Source: CAVSMC01 sp963798655 | GTDB lineage: Bacteria; Pseudomonadota; Gammaproteobacteria; Burkholderiales; Casimicrobiaceae | Assembly (NCBI GenBank): GCA_963798655.1 | Contig: CAWCUH010000004.1 | Location: 744,001 to 808,000, forward strand | Length of the DNA stretch: 64,000 bases | Reading direction: 5' to 3' | The notes under the pieces: generated by a model | The model's database searches: none | What the model was told of the DNA's origin: nothing | What the model saw: the letters and a program-made list of their open reading frames with translations, nothing else | Shown here: positions 47,887 through 56,674 of the stretch, piece after piece | Position numbering within the stretch: the stretch's first letter is position 1 | Layout of the letters: the number at the start of each line of letters is the position of its first letter | Position numbers and translations under genes: made by a program

Positions 47887-48135
47887 TTAGCCCCTTGTGC
47901 TTTCTGACGTAGCCAAATCGTAACCGCCGGGCAACGAATCGATCCGCTTCTCAGCGGTCGCGAGATGGTCGGGCGCGCGATGCGCGTAGCGCTCGACCAT
48001 CACCGACGAACGCCAGCCGCCGAGACGTTGCAGCTCGTGCATCGGCGTTCCCGACTTTCGATGCCATGGCGCCCCCGGTGCGCCTCAAATCGTGCCAGCG
48101 GAATTCTCGATGCCGCCGCGCTTCAAGGCGCTTCT
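47887..48135 (-). pseudogene. Truncated tyrosine integrase
   Basis: Homologous to the C-terminal about 80 codons of the integrase at 34745-35794: pieces 'REFRWHDLR', 'SGTPMHELQRLGGWRSSVMVERYAH', 'APDHL' and 'RIDSLPGGYDLATSE' are recognisable across at least one frameshift. The N-terminal three quarters are absent. It marks a second, related island that used tRNA-Lys(CUU). Confidence 0.85.
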
Positions 48136-48382
48136 TCAGACCTTCGCCCAACCCGGGTTTTCGACCATTCGGCGGCCGACGCTGCGCTCGCGTCGCGCAG
48201 TGCCGATATGAATGCCGAGTGCGCTCTTCGCCGGCAGGAGCTCTGCGCGGGCGCCTGAAAGCGACGGCTCGGGATCCACAGCACCAACCATGCAGCGAGC
48301 CGTTCAAGGAAACACTGCACTCGATCAACCACCGGGACGAACGTTCCGGGCATGGTGCGCGATATCGGACAGGGGGATGCGC

Positions 48383-50521
48383 ATGCGAAGTTCGATAGCG
48401 GGACTGGCTTTGTTGTTGGCGCTGAGCATCACGAAGCCGGCGATGGCGGCTGACGCGTCAGTCCAAGTCCCGGAAATCATCCGCTCGAGCCCGGTGTTCA
48501 GCGCCCCGATGACGTTCAGCGACATCGCCGTCGCGCGCAAGCGGGCCATCCAGGTCGACGTGGCGGCGTTGCAGGGCCTCGCCGCTGCGGGCACCGCGCA
48601 ACGCTTCATTCTCCACCTCTTCGACGACGCGCGCTTCGAGGCGCAGGTCGTCAGCACCGATTCGACGGCCGACGGCGGCACCATCCACGTGGCGAGGCTT
48701 GTCGGTGTGCCCGACGGCCAGGCGATCTTCGTTGTCAACGGAAGCATCGTGTCCGGCAACATCACGCTGCCGGGCGCGTTCTATCAGGTGCGCACGGTTG
48801 CCGGCGGCGCCCAGATCGTGCAGCAGCTCGACCATTCGCGGTTCCCGCCCGACGAGCCGTTTGTGCCCGCGCCGCGGTTCGAGCTCGCGCCGGAAGTCGC
48901 GCCGCAGGCGATGGGCGACACCGGCGCGACGATCGACGTGATGGTTCCGTACACCGCCACGACACGCGCCGCCGCCGGCGGAACCGCCCAGATGCTGAAT
49001 CAGATCAACCTCGCCATCGCCGAAACGAACCAGGCCTACGCGAACAGCGCGATCGTGCAGCGCCTGCGCCTCGTGCATGCAGTGGAGGTGGCGTACGCCG
49101 AAAGCGGGGACATCGGGACCGATCTCGACCGCCTGACCGCCAGCAACGACGGGTATATCGACCAGGTGCACACGCTTCGCAACGCCTACGGTGCCGATCT
49201 CGTGAGCCTCTTGGTCGAGAACGGCGGCGGCTACTGCGGCATCGCGTGGCTGATGACGAGCGTCTCCACGGCCTTCGCGTCGAACGGCTTCTCGGTCGTC
49301 GCGCGCGGCTGCGCGACCGGGTATTACAGCTTCGGCCACGAGCTCGGCCATAACATGGGCGCGCGTCACGACACGTACATGGACACGGCGACGACGCCGT
49401 ACGCGTACGCGCACGGGTACGCGAACGTGGCGGCGCACTGGCGCACGATCCTCGCGTACAACGATGCGTGCACCGCCGTGGGAACGAACTGCACGCGCAT
49501 CCAGTACTTCTCGAACCCGGCGCTCGCCTACGGCGGCGCGCCGATGGGGAACTCGAGCGCCGACAATCACCAGGCGCTTAACAATACGGCGTTCGCCGTC
49601 GCGAACTTCCGCCAGGCGGTCGTGTTCGCGCCGGAGGCGAAGAGTGACTTCAACGGCGACGGCAAGAGCGACATCCTCTGGGACAACGGCGCGGGCAGCC
49701 GGTGGGCGTACACGATGAACGGCGCTCTCGTGCAAAGCTCGACGGCGATGCCTGGCGCAGCGTCGGGCTGGGTCCTCGCGGGCATCGGCGACTTCAACGG
49801 CGATGGCAAGGCCGATCTGCTGTGGAAGAACAGCGCGAGCCCGACCCAGTTCTGGGTGTACATCATGAACGGCGCCACGGTGATCGGCAGCGGCGGCTTC
49901 GCGGTCACCTCGGGCTACGGGCCGCGCTTCATCAGGGATTTCGACGGCGACGGCAAGGCCGACATCGTCTGGGAGAACGCCTCGGGCCAGCGGTGGATCT
50001 ACTTCATGAACGGCATCAGCGTTGCCGGGGGCGCCGGTTTGCCCGCCGCAGCGCCAGGCTGGAACCTCGTGGGAGTGGCCGACCTCAACGGCGACGGTAA
50101 AGCCGATCTCATCTGGCGCAACGGCGCCGCACTCACGCAGTACTGGGTCTATCTCATGAACGGCGCGACGGTCACCGGCGGCGGCGGATTCTCGACGGCC
50201 GCGGGCTACGAGCTCACGCGCGTCGGCGATTTCGACGGTGACGGCAAGCAGGACCTGCTGTGGGAAACGCCCGCTGGCGCGCGGTGGATCTACTTCATGA
50301 ACGGCGCGGCGATCGCGAGCGGCGCGGCACCGCCCGGCGCGGCGCCCGGCTGGTCGATCGTCGGCGTCGCGGACTTCGACGGCAACGGCAAGAGCGACCT
50401 GCTCTGGCGCAACGCGTTGACAACGCAATACTGGATCTACCTGCTGAACGGCGTCACGCTGACTGGCGGCGGCGGCCTGACGGCAGCGCCGGGTTACCAG
50501 CCGATGCTCCCGTGGTATTGA
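48383..50521 (+). CDS. Exported reprolysin-like zinc metalloprotease with FG-GAP/VCBS-type repeats
   Basis: 712 residues from ATG 48383 (GGGGG 6 bp upstream). Signal peptide ends near 'KPAMAAD'. A pro-region of about 150 residues precedes the catalytic domain (about 175-415) with 'GYYSFGHELGHNMGARHD', i.e. HExxHxxGxxHD, the metzincin/M12 zinc site. After residue 415 come about six repeats of roughly 50 residues alternating 'DFNGDGKSDILW' (calcium-binding DxNGDGxxD) and 'WVYIMNGATV'. It is probably secreted and cleaves extracellular protein; the repeats likely form a propeller or adhesive arm. Confidence 0.92.
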   Translation: MRSSIAGLALLLALSITKPAMAADASVQVPEIIRSSPVFSAPMTFSDIAVARKRAIQVDVAALQGLAAAGTAQRFILHLFDDARFEAQVVSTDSTADGGTIHVARLVGVPDGQAIFVVNGSIVSGNITLPGAFYQVRTVAGGAQIVQQLDHSRFPPDEPFVPAPRFELAPEVAPQAMGDTGATIDVMVPYTATTRAAAGGTAQMLNQINLAIAETNQAYANSAIVQRLRLVHAVEVAYAESGDIGTDLDRLTASNDGYIDQVHTLRNAYGADLVSLLVENGGGYCGIAWLMTSVSTAFASNGFSVVARGCATGYYSFGHELGHNMGARHDTYMDTATTPYAYAHGYANVAAHWRTILAYNDACTAVGTNCTRIQYFSNPALAYGGAPMGNSSADNHQALNNTAFAVANFRQAVVFAPEAKSDFNGDGKSDILWDNGAGSRWAYTMNGALVQSSTAMPGAASGWVLAGIGDFNGDGKADLLWKNSASPTQFWVYIMNGATVIGSGGFAVTSGYGPRFIRDFDGDGKADIVWENASGQRWIYFMNGISVAGGAGLPAAAPGWNLVGVADLNGDGKADLIWRNGAALTQYWVYLMNGATVTGGGGFSTAAGYELTRVGDFDGDGKQDLLWETPAGARWIYFMNGAAIASGAAPPGAAPGWSIVGVADFDGNGKSDLLWRNALTTQYWIYLLNGVTLTGGGGLTAAPGYQPMLPWY

Positions 50522-50647
50522 CGCGCAAATCGGCCAACGCGTCGGTGGTCTCGAGCGAGGTACGTGCGCGCGTGAAATCGACCCTGTGCAGCATTCGCGT
50601 GTCTTGGTCTTGCTGATACGCGAGCGGCACGTTGCGCGAGCCGCGCT

Positions 50648-50980
50648 CTACTCGTCGCGAGACGCAATGCGCTCGCCGGTCGCGGCGTCGAATCGCAGGA
50701 CGACGATCTGGAACGAGTGAGGCAGGCGAACGGCGACGGCCCATACCCGGCGGCCATCGTAGGTCTCGAGGTGGCTGTCCTGGATCCAGCCGCCCGGAAC
50801 ATCGACGAGCGCCATCACTCGCGCATCGTCCTCGCTGACCGCAGGCGCCGCCTGCGCGGCGCGCGGAGGCTCACGGGACCGAGACGAACCGGCGGTGACT
50901 GCGTGCGCCAACTGCGACACGCTGCCGACCCATGACGCCGTCGTGACCACCAGCACGACCTTTCCGATTTCGCTACTCAT
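50648..50980 (-). CDS. Small exported/anchored hypothetical protein
   Basis: 110 residues. N-terminal hydrophobic segment ('VVLVVTTASWVGSVSQLAHAV'), then a Ser/Arg/Pro linker, then 'GGWIQDSHLETYDGRRVWAVAVRLPHSFQIVVLRFDAATGERI', which resembles a PepSY-like strand-turn pattern. No confident family. It is convergent with the metalloprotease gene. Confidence 0.6.
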   Translation of the reverse strand: MSSEIGKVVLVVTTASWVGSVSQLAHAVTAGSSRSREPPRAAQAAPAVSEDDARVMALVDVPGGWIQDSHLETYDGRRVWAVAVRLPHSFQIVVLRFDAATGERIASRDE

Positions 50981-51263
50981 CGCATGTGCTTACCAGCGCT
51001 TGGCGACCGCGCGGCTCGTACGCGGCCAAAGGTCCATCATGGCGTCGTTGCCGTCTTGCCGCAGTCCGCCGTACCGGCACATCCGTGTCGGACATGTCTG
51101 ACGGCCGTCGGCCGCCGCCACGGTGACGTGGCCGTACGCGCGCCCTGACGTGCGTACAAAAGGGCCGTGAGCACTGCGGGCTGCCCGCTTTCGCCTTGCC
51201 GGACGATGAGCCGAACGCGGATATTTCGAGCGCCGCGTGCACCACCGGGCGGTGCGCCGTCAG

Positions 51264-51278
51264 GTTCAGAAAGTGAAC
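51264..51278. promoter_or_regulatory. Operator copy 1, GTTCA-N5-TGAAC
   Basis: GTTCA-GAAAG-TGAAC followed by TTG. The same half-sites and spacing occur at 54241 next to the HxlR-type gene. It lies about 90 bp upstream of the oxidoreductase ATG in a gene-free stretch (50981-51368), a suitable place for promoter control. Confidence 0.7.
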
Positions 51279-51368
51279 TTGTCGATGCCCGAACCCGCGC
51301 CTACAGTGTCGGCCATTGACCTTTGCATGTCGGTCGCCGCGCATCGACGCCCGGACGGAGTCCCGGAA

Positions 51369-52787
51369 ATGAGACATGAAGCGCACGGAGCGCTCCTCGA
51401 TTTTCGAGGACGCGTTCTCACGCCGGCCGATCGCGGATACGACGAAGCGCGGCGGGTCTGGAACGGGGCGATCGACCGCAAACCGGCGATCATCGCGCAG
51501 TGCGCGAACGCGGACGACGTCGCCGCCGCGATCCGCCACGCTCGCGAGCGCGATCTTCTCGTTTCGGTTCGCGGCGGCGGGCACGGCGTTGCCGGGCACG
51601 CGGTCAACGACGGCGGGCTGGTGATCGATCTTAGCGCGATGAAAGGTGTGCGCGTCGATCCGCAACGACTGCGTGCCTGCGTCGAGCCCGGCGTGCTGTG
51701 GGGTGAGCTCGATGAGCAGACGCAGCGCTTCGGAATGGCGACGACCGGCGGCATCGTCTCGCATACGGGTGTCGCCGGCCTCACGCTCGGCGGCGGGCTC
51801 GGCTGGCTGATGCGCAAGCACAGCATCACCGCCGACAACCTGATCGCGGCCGACGTCGTCACGGCGGATGGCCGCCGGGTGCGCGCGAGCGCGGAGGACG
51901 ACGCCGAGCTTCTGTTCGGGCTACGCGGCGGCGGCGGAAATTTCGGCGTCGCGACCTCTTTCGAGTTCACGCTGCACGAGATCGGAACCACGCTGCTCGC
52001 GGGCCCGATCGTCTGGGCGATGGAGCATGCGCCGCAAGTGATGCGCTTCTATCGCGATTTCGCGCGCGGGGCGCCCGACGAGCTGACGACGATCGTGCAG
52101 TACCGCACGCTCCCGGCGCTTCCCGTGTTCCCGTCGCAATTCCACGGACGCAAAGTGTTGCAAGTTGCGGCGGTATGGGCGGGACGAATCGTGGACGGCG
52201 AGCGCGCGCTCGCACCGTTACGCGCATTCGGTGCGCCGTTGCTCGACCTCGTCTCACCGCGGGCCTACGTTGCGCAGCAGTCGGCGAACGACAAAGCGGT
52301 GCTCCACGGCTGGCATTACTACTGGAAATCGACGCAGTTGGAGGAACTTGAAGACGAGGTGATCGACGCGATCACGGATCGTTCGCTCGCGATGCGTTCA
52401 CCGCGATCCTTCACGGTCATTTTCCACCTTGGCGGCGCGATCGGGCGCATCGGTGAGAACGATGCCGCGTATTCGCATCGCTCCGCGTGCTACAACATCA
52501 ATATCAACGCCGTGTGGCTGCCGGGCGAATCGCTCGACGAGATCGAAACGGCGTGGGCGCGCGACATGTTCGACCGGCTCGAGCCGAGCCGACATGCGGT
52601 CTACGTCAACTTCCTGATGGAGGAAGGACAGGAGCGCGTGCGGCAGGCGTATGGCGCAGCGAAATACGAGCGACTCGTGGCGCTGAAGGCGCGCTTCGAT
52701 CCGGGCAATGTGTTTCGCATGAACCAGAATATCGCGCCACCGGCGCCCGCCGGCGGCGCGAACCGTTCCCGGAGCGAGTCGAGCTGA
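51369..52787 (+). CDS. FAD-linked (BBE-type) oxidoreductase
   Basis: 472 residues from ATG 51369. FAD-binding domain of the PCMH/VAO type: 'KPAIIAQCANADDVAAAIRHARERDLLVSVRGGGHGVAGHAVNDGGLVIDLS' with the His that can covalently hold FAD in 'GGGHGVAGH', and 'TTGGIVSHTGVAGLTLGGGLGWLMRKHSITADNL'. C-terminal berberine-bridge segment 'YGAAKYERLVALKARFDPGNVFRMNQNI'. Such enzymes oxidise sugars, alkaloids or polyketide intermediates. It converges with the haloperoxidase gene, 4 bp apart. Confidence 0.92.
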   Translation: MRHEAHGALLDFRGRVLTPADRGYDEARRVWNGAIDRKPAIIAQCANADDVAAAIRHARERDLLVSVRGGGHGVAGHAVNDGGLVIDLSAMKGVRVDPQRLRACVEPGVLWGELDEQTQRFGMATTGGIVSHTGVAGLTLGGGLGWLMRKHSITADNLIAADVVTADGRRVRASAEDDAELLFGLRGGGGNFGVATSFEFTLHEIGTTLLAGPIVWAMEHAPQVMRFYRDFARGAPDELTTIVQYRTLPALPVFPSQFHGRKVLQVAAVWAGRIVDGERALAPLRAFGAPLLDLVSPRAYVAQQSANDKAVLHGWHYYWKSTQLEELEDEVIDAITDRSLAMRSPRSFTVIFHLGGAIGRIGENDAAYSHRSACYNININAVWLPGESLDEIETAWARDMFDRLEPSRHAVYVNFLMEEGQERVRQAYGAAKYERLVALKARFDPGNVFRMNQNIAPPAPAGGANRSRSESS

Positions 52788-52791
52788 CTGA

Positions 52792-54135
52792 TTAGTGCTC
52801 GCCGGCTCCGCGGAGGGGCAGCAGCCGATGCTCGTCGTTGTACTCGCCGATTGCGAGGCCCATGCGCTCACCGACGTCCTGGTCGTAACGGAAGTGGATG
52901 CCGCCGTAGACGCGCGCATCGGACACGTCATCGGTGATGACACGCAAGTCCGAGTAGTGGAGCACGATCCCCGGCGCGGCGGCATCGGTGTTCGTGATGT
53001 CGTGGTGCTTGCGCCCATACATGCGCTCGAGCACAGCCCGCGCGGCTCCGCCGCCCGCGCCGTGCGCCGAGGGATAGCCCGGGAAGCACGGCGTCGGCAC
53101 GTACGGCTGATAGCTCGCCTTCGGGGCGGTACGAGAGTTGCCATCCGCGTCGGCGCGATGAATCGCCGTTTCCGGCCGCCACGTCGTGTAGAGATACTTC
53201 GACTCGAACACGGTGACGTGCGCGTCGCTGAGTGACATGTTCATGATCGCGAAGGTGCGTGCGGTCCGCGTGATTTCGTCTGCGCCACGCTCGGCGGCGA
53301 GCTCGCGCGCCGCGAGATTCCAGCCACGATGCGGCGGCTGAGCAGCATAGAACCTCGCCACCTCGGCGCGGTCGGTTGGGCGAAGCGCGCTGCTCAGATC
53401 GCCGACCGCTTCGACCTCGTCAAGGTCGTTCGCATAGCTGCCGTTGACCAGCGCCGGCGGTGCCTTTGCACGGAACTGCGACGAGCTTTCGATCCCGAAC
53501 GGCTGCACAAACTGCCAGTGGAAGAACAATCCCCGGCCGTTGGCTGGAGGGTTCGTGCACGAGGGCGTCGGTTGCCATTCGTACGGGTGCGCGCTGGCCG
53601 GCGCGTAGAACATCGGAGCCTGCGAGCCGTCGCTCGCACGCAAGGCGATGATCGCCGCCGCCGCCGCTTGGCCGATTGCAATGCCCTGGACTTTTGCCGG
53701 GCCGTCCGGGATGGCTGCAAGCGATTCGCTTCTTCGGGCGTCGACGAGGGTCGCCTGGGCGGGAAACAGCCACACGAGCGTATCGTGCGCTGCGGCGACG
53801 GCCGCGGCTTCCGGTGAAGCATCGGAAGCCGCGGTCACCGTGCCGAGGTACGGCTGGTAGCGTTGCGTGATCGCGTTGACGGCCTCGAACACTGCGAGCT
53901 GGACGATCGCCATCGCGCGCGTCGAGGGGAACGGCGGTGTGCCGCCGACGGCCTCCACGGCGATCTCATTCCAACGGAGCACGACGGCGTCGCCTGGCGC
54001 CGCCGTGTCGCCCGCTGCATGAAACGCCGCGGCCGTGCACGCGCACAGCAACGTCGAGAACAGCGCTTTGTTCAAGTATCCGCCGATCTTCGCGCGGAGC
54101 ACGTGGGTGATCGCATCCTGTCGTAGAGCCTTCAT
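52792..54135 (-). CDS. Vanadium haloperoxidase-like PAP2 protein
   Basis: 447 residues from ATG 54135 with a strong GGAGGG. Signal peptide about 18-45. The active-site pattern is: Arg in 'YTTWRPETAIHRAD', 'CFPGYPSAHGAGGGAARAVLERMYG' (P-S-A-H) and 'RVYGGIHFRYDQDVG' (Arg...His). This is the acid phosphatase/vanadate haloperoxidase fold. Exported. It may halogenate or dephosphorylate; sequence alone does not tell. Shares its upstream region with the divergent HxlR-type regulator. Confidence 0.88.
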   Translation of the reverse strand: MKALRQDAITHVLRAKIGGYLNKALFSTLLCACTAAAFHAAGDTAAPGDAVVLRWNEIAVEAVGGTPPFPSTRAMAIVQLAVFEAVNAITQRYQPYLGTVTAASDASPEAAAVAAAHDTLVWLFPAQATLVDARRSESLAAIPDGPAKVQGIAIGQAAAAAIIALRASDGSQAPMFYAPASAHPYEWQPTPSCTNPPANGRGLFFHWQFVQPFGIESSSQFRAKAPPALVNGSYANDLDEVEAVGDLSSALRPTDRAEVARFYAAQPPHRGWNLAARELAAERGADEITRTARTFAIMNMSLSDAHVTVFESKYLYTTWRPETAIHRADADGNSRTAPKASYQPYVPTPCFPGYPSAHGAGGGAARAVLERMYGRKHHDITNTDAAAPGIVLHYSDLRVITDDVSDARVYGGIHFRYDQDVGERMGLAIGEYNDEHRLLPLRGAGEH

Positions 54136-54240
54136 CGTTCCCTCCGTGATGCAGTGATGTGCGCATCGCTTCGCGAGTGATGCGTAGACGACTTTGCGAA
54201 GCGTGCGTCGAAATATCTGCCGCACGGTTGCCTCGCGCTA

Positions 54241-54255
54241 GTTCAAAAACTGAAC
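54241..54255. promoter_or_regulatory. Operator copy 2, GTTCA-N5-TGAAC
   Basis: GTTCA-AAAAC-TGAAC followed by TTG, between the divergent haloperoxidase (start 54135) and regulator (start 54291) genes, 35 bp before the regulator ATG. Perfect half-site identity with 51264-51278 suggests autoregulation and a shared regulon. Confidence 0.7.
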
Positions 54256-54290
54256 TTGCGTGCATTTCCGGGCCGGGCTACGCTCACCGC

Positions 54291-55079
54291 ATGAGATCGG
54301 GATTCGGACAGTTCTGCCCCGTCGCTGTCGCTTGCGAAGTTTTCGCCGGGCGCTGGACGCCGATGATCCTTCGCGAGCTCTTCGCGGGCTCCGAGCACTT
54401 CAACCAGATCCATCGCGGCGTCCCGCTGATGTCGCGCGCGCTGCTCGCACGAAGGTTGCGCGAGCTGGAAGACGCGGGCGTCATCGCGAGGCAACGGACG
54501 CCCGGCAAGCGCGGTCACAGTTACACGCTCACGCCGGCAGGTCGCGAATTCCGCCCGGCGCTCGAGGCGCTCGGGCGTTGGGGCCAGCGCTGGACCGTGC
54601 GCGTGCGGCGGTCGAACCTCGACGCCGGCTTTCTCATGTGGAATGTCCGCCGCCGTATCGATCGCGAACGACTGCCCGATCGCCGCGTCGTCGTATGCTT
54701 CCGTTTCAGCGGAATCCCGCGCGCTTATCGAGGGTCGCGCGTGTTCTGGCTCATCCTCGAGCGAACGGCGGTGGAGCTGTGCATCGAAGACCCCGGTATC
54801 GAAACCGACGTTGAAGTTGATGCCGATCTCGCCGTGATGACCGCCGTATGGCTCGGCGATATCGCCTTCGAGGAAGCGCTGCGCTCCAAAGGCGTTCGGC
54901 TGATGGGCCCGCGCGAGCTCAGCCGCGGCTTCCCGACGTGGCTGATGCTGAGCCAATATGCGGCCGTGGATCGCCCCGGTCCGGATGACGGCCGCAGCGC
55001 GGGCGATTTGCTGCCCGTTGTCGATCAGGGGGCGGTGCCGGCCTTGCGCGCGGGCGAAAGCCAACAGCCCGCCGCATGA
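54291..55079 (+). CDS. HxlR-type winged-helix regulator
   Basis: 262 residues from ATG 54291. HxlR core: 'CPVAVACEVFAGRWTPMILRELFAGSEHFNQIHRGVPLMSRALLARRLRELEDAGVI' and 'GHSYTLTPAGREFRPALEALGRWGQRW'. Unlike basic HxlR proteins (about 110 residues) it has a 150-residue C-terminal domain, possibly SCP2-like ligand binding ('VELCIEDPGIETDVEVDADLAVMTAVWLGDI'). Likely represses itself, the haloperoxidase and the oxidoreductase through the paired operators. Confidence 0.88.
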   Translation: MRSGFGQFCPVAVACEVFAGRWTPMILRELFAGSEHFNQIHRGVPLMSRALLARRLRELEDAGVIARQRTPGKRGHSYTLTPAGREFRPALEALGRWGQRWTVRVRRSNLDAGFLMWNVRRRIDRERLPDRRVVVCFRFSGIPRAYRGSRVFWLILERTAVELCIEDPGIETDVEVDADLAVMTAVWLGDIAFEEALRSKGVRLMGPRELSRGFPTWLMLSQYAAVDRPGPDDGRSAGDLLPVVDQGAVPALRAGESQQPAA

Positions 55080-55275
55080 CCGCCAGTCATTCGCTGCCGC
55101 GGAGACTCGCGGCCCGGCATTCGCGCGACTGAAGCGTGTCCGTGCCGCTGGGCAACATCGGTGCGTCGAACGTCGACATGTTCGCCCGCATGCCGATCGA
55201 CCCGGAGTCCGCAAGCATCAGGCGAGACCCGCTACCGCTGCCTGTCCAGTGCCCTCTGCCGCCAAGGTTGATTGA

Positions 55276-55854
55276 ATGATGGAAAGCACCGAAACGCGGC
55301 TTCTGGAGGAGTGGAAGGCCAATAACGAGCTGCTCAAGTTCTACGAGGACCTCAAACAGAAGCGCTTCGCCTATTTCCTGTCGATTCAAACGGCGTTCCT
55401 CGCCGTGTTCGGGCTCGCCGCGAGGGAGGCCATCGGCCAATTGTCCATGGCGAGCCTGACGGCATTCGTGCTGATCGCGATCCCACCGCTTTTGATCGCG
55501 TATTACTTCATGCGGGTGGACCTGCGGTCACGCGCATTCATCGACACGTTCAACACGCACCTGCTGCTCATCGAGGATGAATGGGCACGCCGATTCCCCG
55601 ATAACCATTTCTCGACGTACCAGGACCTGTTCGCCGTCTTGTCGCGAAGGGACGCGGCCACGATTGCCAGATATGCGAGCGCGCGAAAGCTCGATGGCGA
55701 CGTGTACACCACGCTCATCCGCTCGAAATCGGCGCACATGGGCGAGCATGCGATCCTGCGTCTGTTCTGGTATTTGTGGTTCGTGCTGCTGACTGCATCC
55801 GTCGTCGTCCATGTCGCATGGCACTTGATCAATGGAAGCTGGGCGGTCGTTTGA
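55276..55854 (+). CDS. Two-helix membrane protein, RipA/SLATT-like
   Basis: 192 residues. 'ANNELLKFYEDLKQKRFAYFLSIQTAFLAVFGLA' then a second helix ('SLTAFVLIAIPPLLIAYYF'), and a third hydrophobic stretch near the C-terminus ('LFWYLWFVLLTASVVVHVAWHL'). The pattern resembles RipA-type octameric membrane proteins or SLATT domains, some linked to defence or nucleotide signalling. Family call is tentative. Confidence 0.6.
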   Translation: MMESTETRLLEEWKANNELLKFYEDLKQKRFAYFLSIQTAFLAVFGLAAREAIGQLSMASLTAFVLIAIPPLLIAYYFMRVDLRSRAFIDTFNTHLLLIEDEWARRFPDNHFSTYQDLFAVLSRRDAATIARYASARKLDGDVYTTLIRSKSAHMGEHAILRLFWYLWFVLLTASVVVHVAWHLINGSWAVV

Positions 55855-55882
55855 TACGCTGCGTTTGTGATTCTTGCCTCCT

Positions 55883-56581
55883 TCACGGCACGCCACCGAT
55901 ATCGACGGCCGACAGCGTATACGCTTGCGCGTACAGGTTGGCCTCGTATCCCGCCGCGATGCCGCCATGGGCGGCGAAGGAGTCCGGCGCGAGCTCGCCT
56001 CGAACGAGCGCGTCGACGGCCGCCTTGTCGTAGCCGGTGACGAAGAGTGCCGAGTGCACCGTCGCGTCACGACCGCGAATCGTCTGTTCGCGCGTCATCG
56101 TTGCGGCCAGCGCATTGCGAAACAGGTGGCAACCGGCGAAGCCCGCGCGCTGCCCGAGGCCCGGTAACAGTTCGTCGACGAGCCACCGATCGAGATCTCC
56201 CGATCGCTCTTCCGCGGGCGCGAAAGCAACGACGAGCGCCGTGCTGCCCACGCCGCATCCGCTGCTCGCTTCGACGGTGCATAGCGTCCGGCGCATGCCG
56301 CTGTACTTGCGCATCATGGCCGAGGTCCACGGCGTCGGGTGATCGAGCCGTTCGCGGTACGCCGCGGAGTCGAGCACGGCAAGCGCGGCGACCTCGTAGA
56401 GCACGCAATAGCGCGCGACCGAATCGACGGCGGTCCAGCGAGTGCCGCGCATGAACCCCGGTATGCGAAGCCGCTCGGGCATGTGCTCGTGCGTGTGCCA
56501 GTGATCGTGCTCGGCGGCAGCTTCGGGCGCGACGTCGAACAGAAGCAGCATCACGCCATGCGCGTCGGGCGGGGACGTCAT
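55883..56581 (-). CDS. EthD-like dimeric alpha/beta-barrel protein
   Basis: 232 residues from ATG 56581. 'HGVMLLLFDVAPEAAAEHDHWHTHEHMPERLRIPGFMRGTRW' is a typical EthD/DABB start with several His residues; a second similar half begins near 'GSTALVVAFAPA'. Small proteins of this fold bind or transform aromatic or short-chain substrates. Last gene of the catabolic operon, 93 bp after the dehydrogenase. Confidence 0.65.
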   Translation of the reverse strand: MTSPPDAHGVMLLLFDVAPEAAAEHDHWHTHEHMPERLRIPGFMRGTRWTAVDSVARYCVLYEVAALAVLDSAAYRERLDHPTPWTSAMMRKYSGMRRTLCTVEASSGCGVGSTALVVAFAPAEERSGDLDRWLVDELLPGLGQRAGFAGCHLFRNALAATMTREQTIRGRDATVHSALFVTGYDKAAVDALVRGELAPDSFAAHGGIAAGYEANLYAQAYTLSAVDIGGVP

Positions 56582-56674
56582 GGCGATATCGGCGCGGGCT
56601 TCGGACTGCGCCGAGGGCAATAGCGTATTCGCATTTCGATGGCGTTCATTGGCCGGCCCTCTCGCCGTTCCCGA

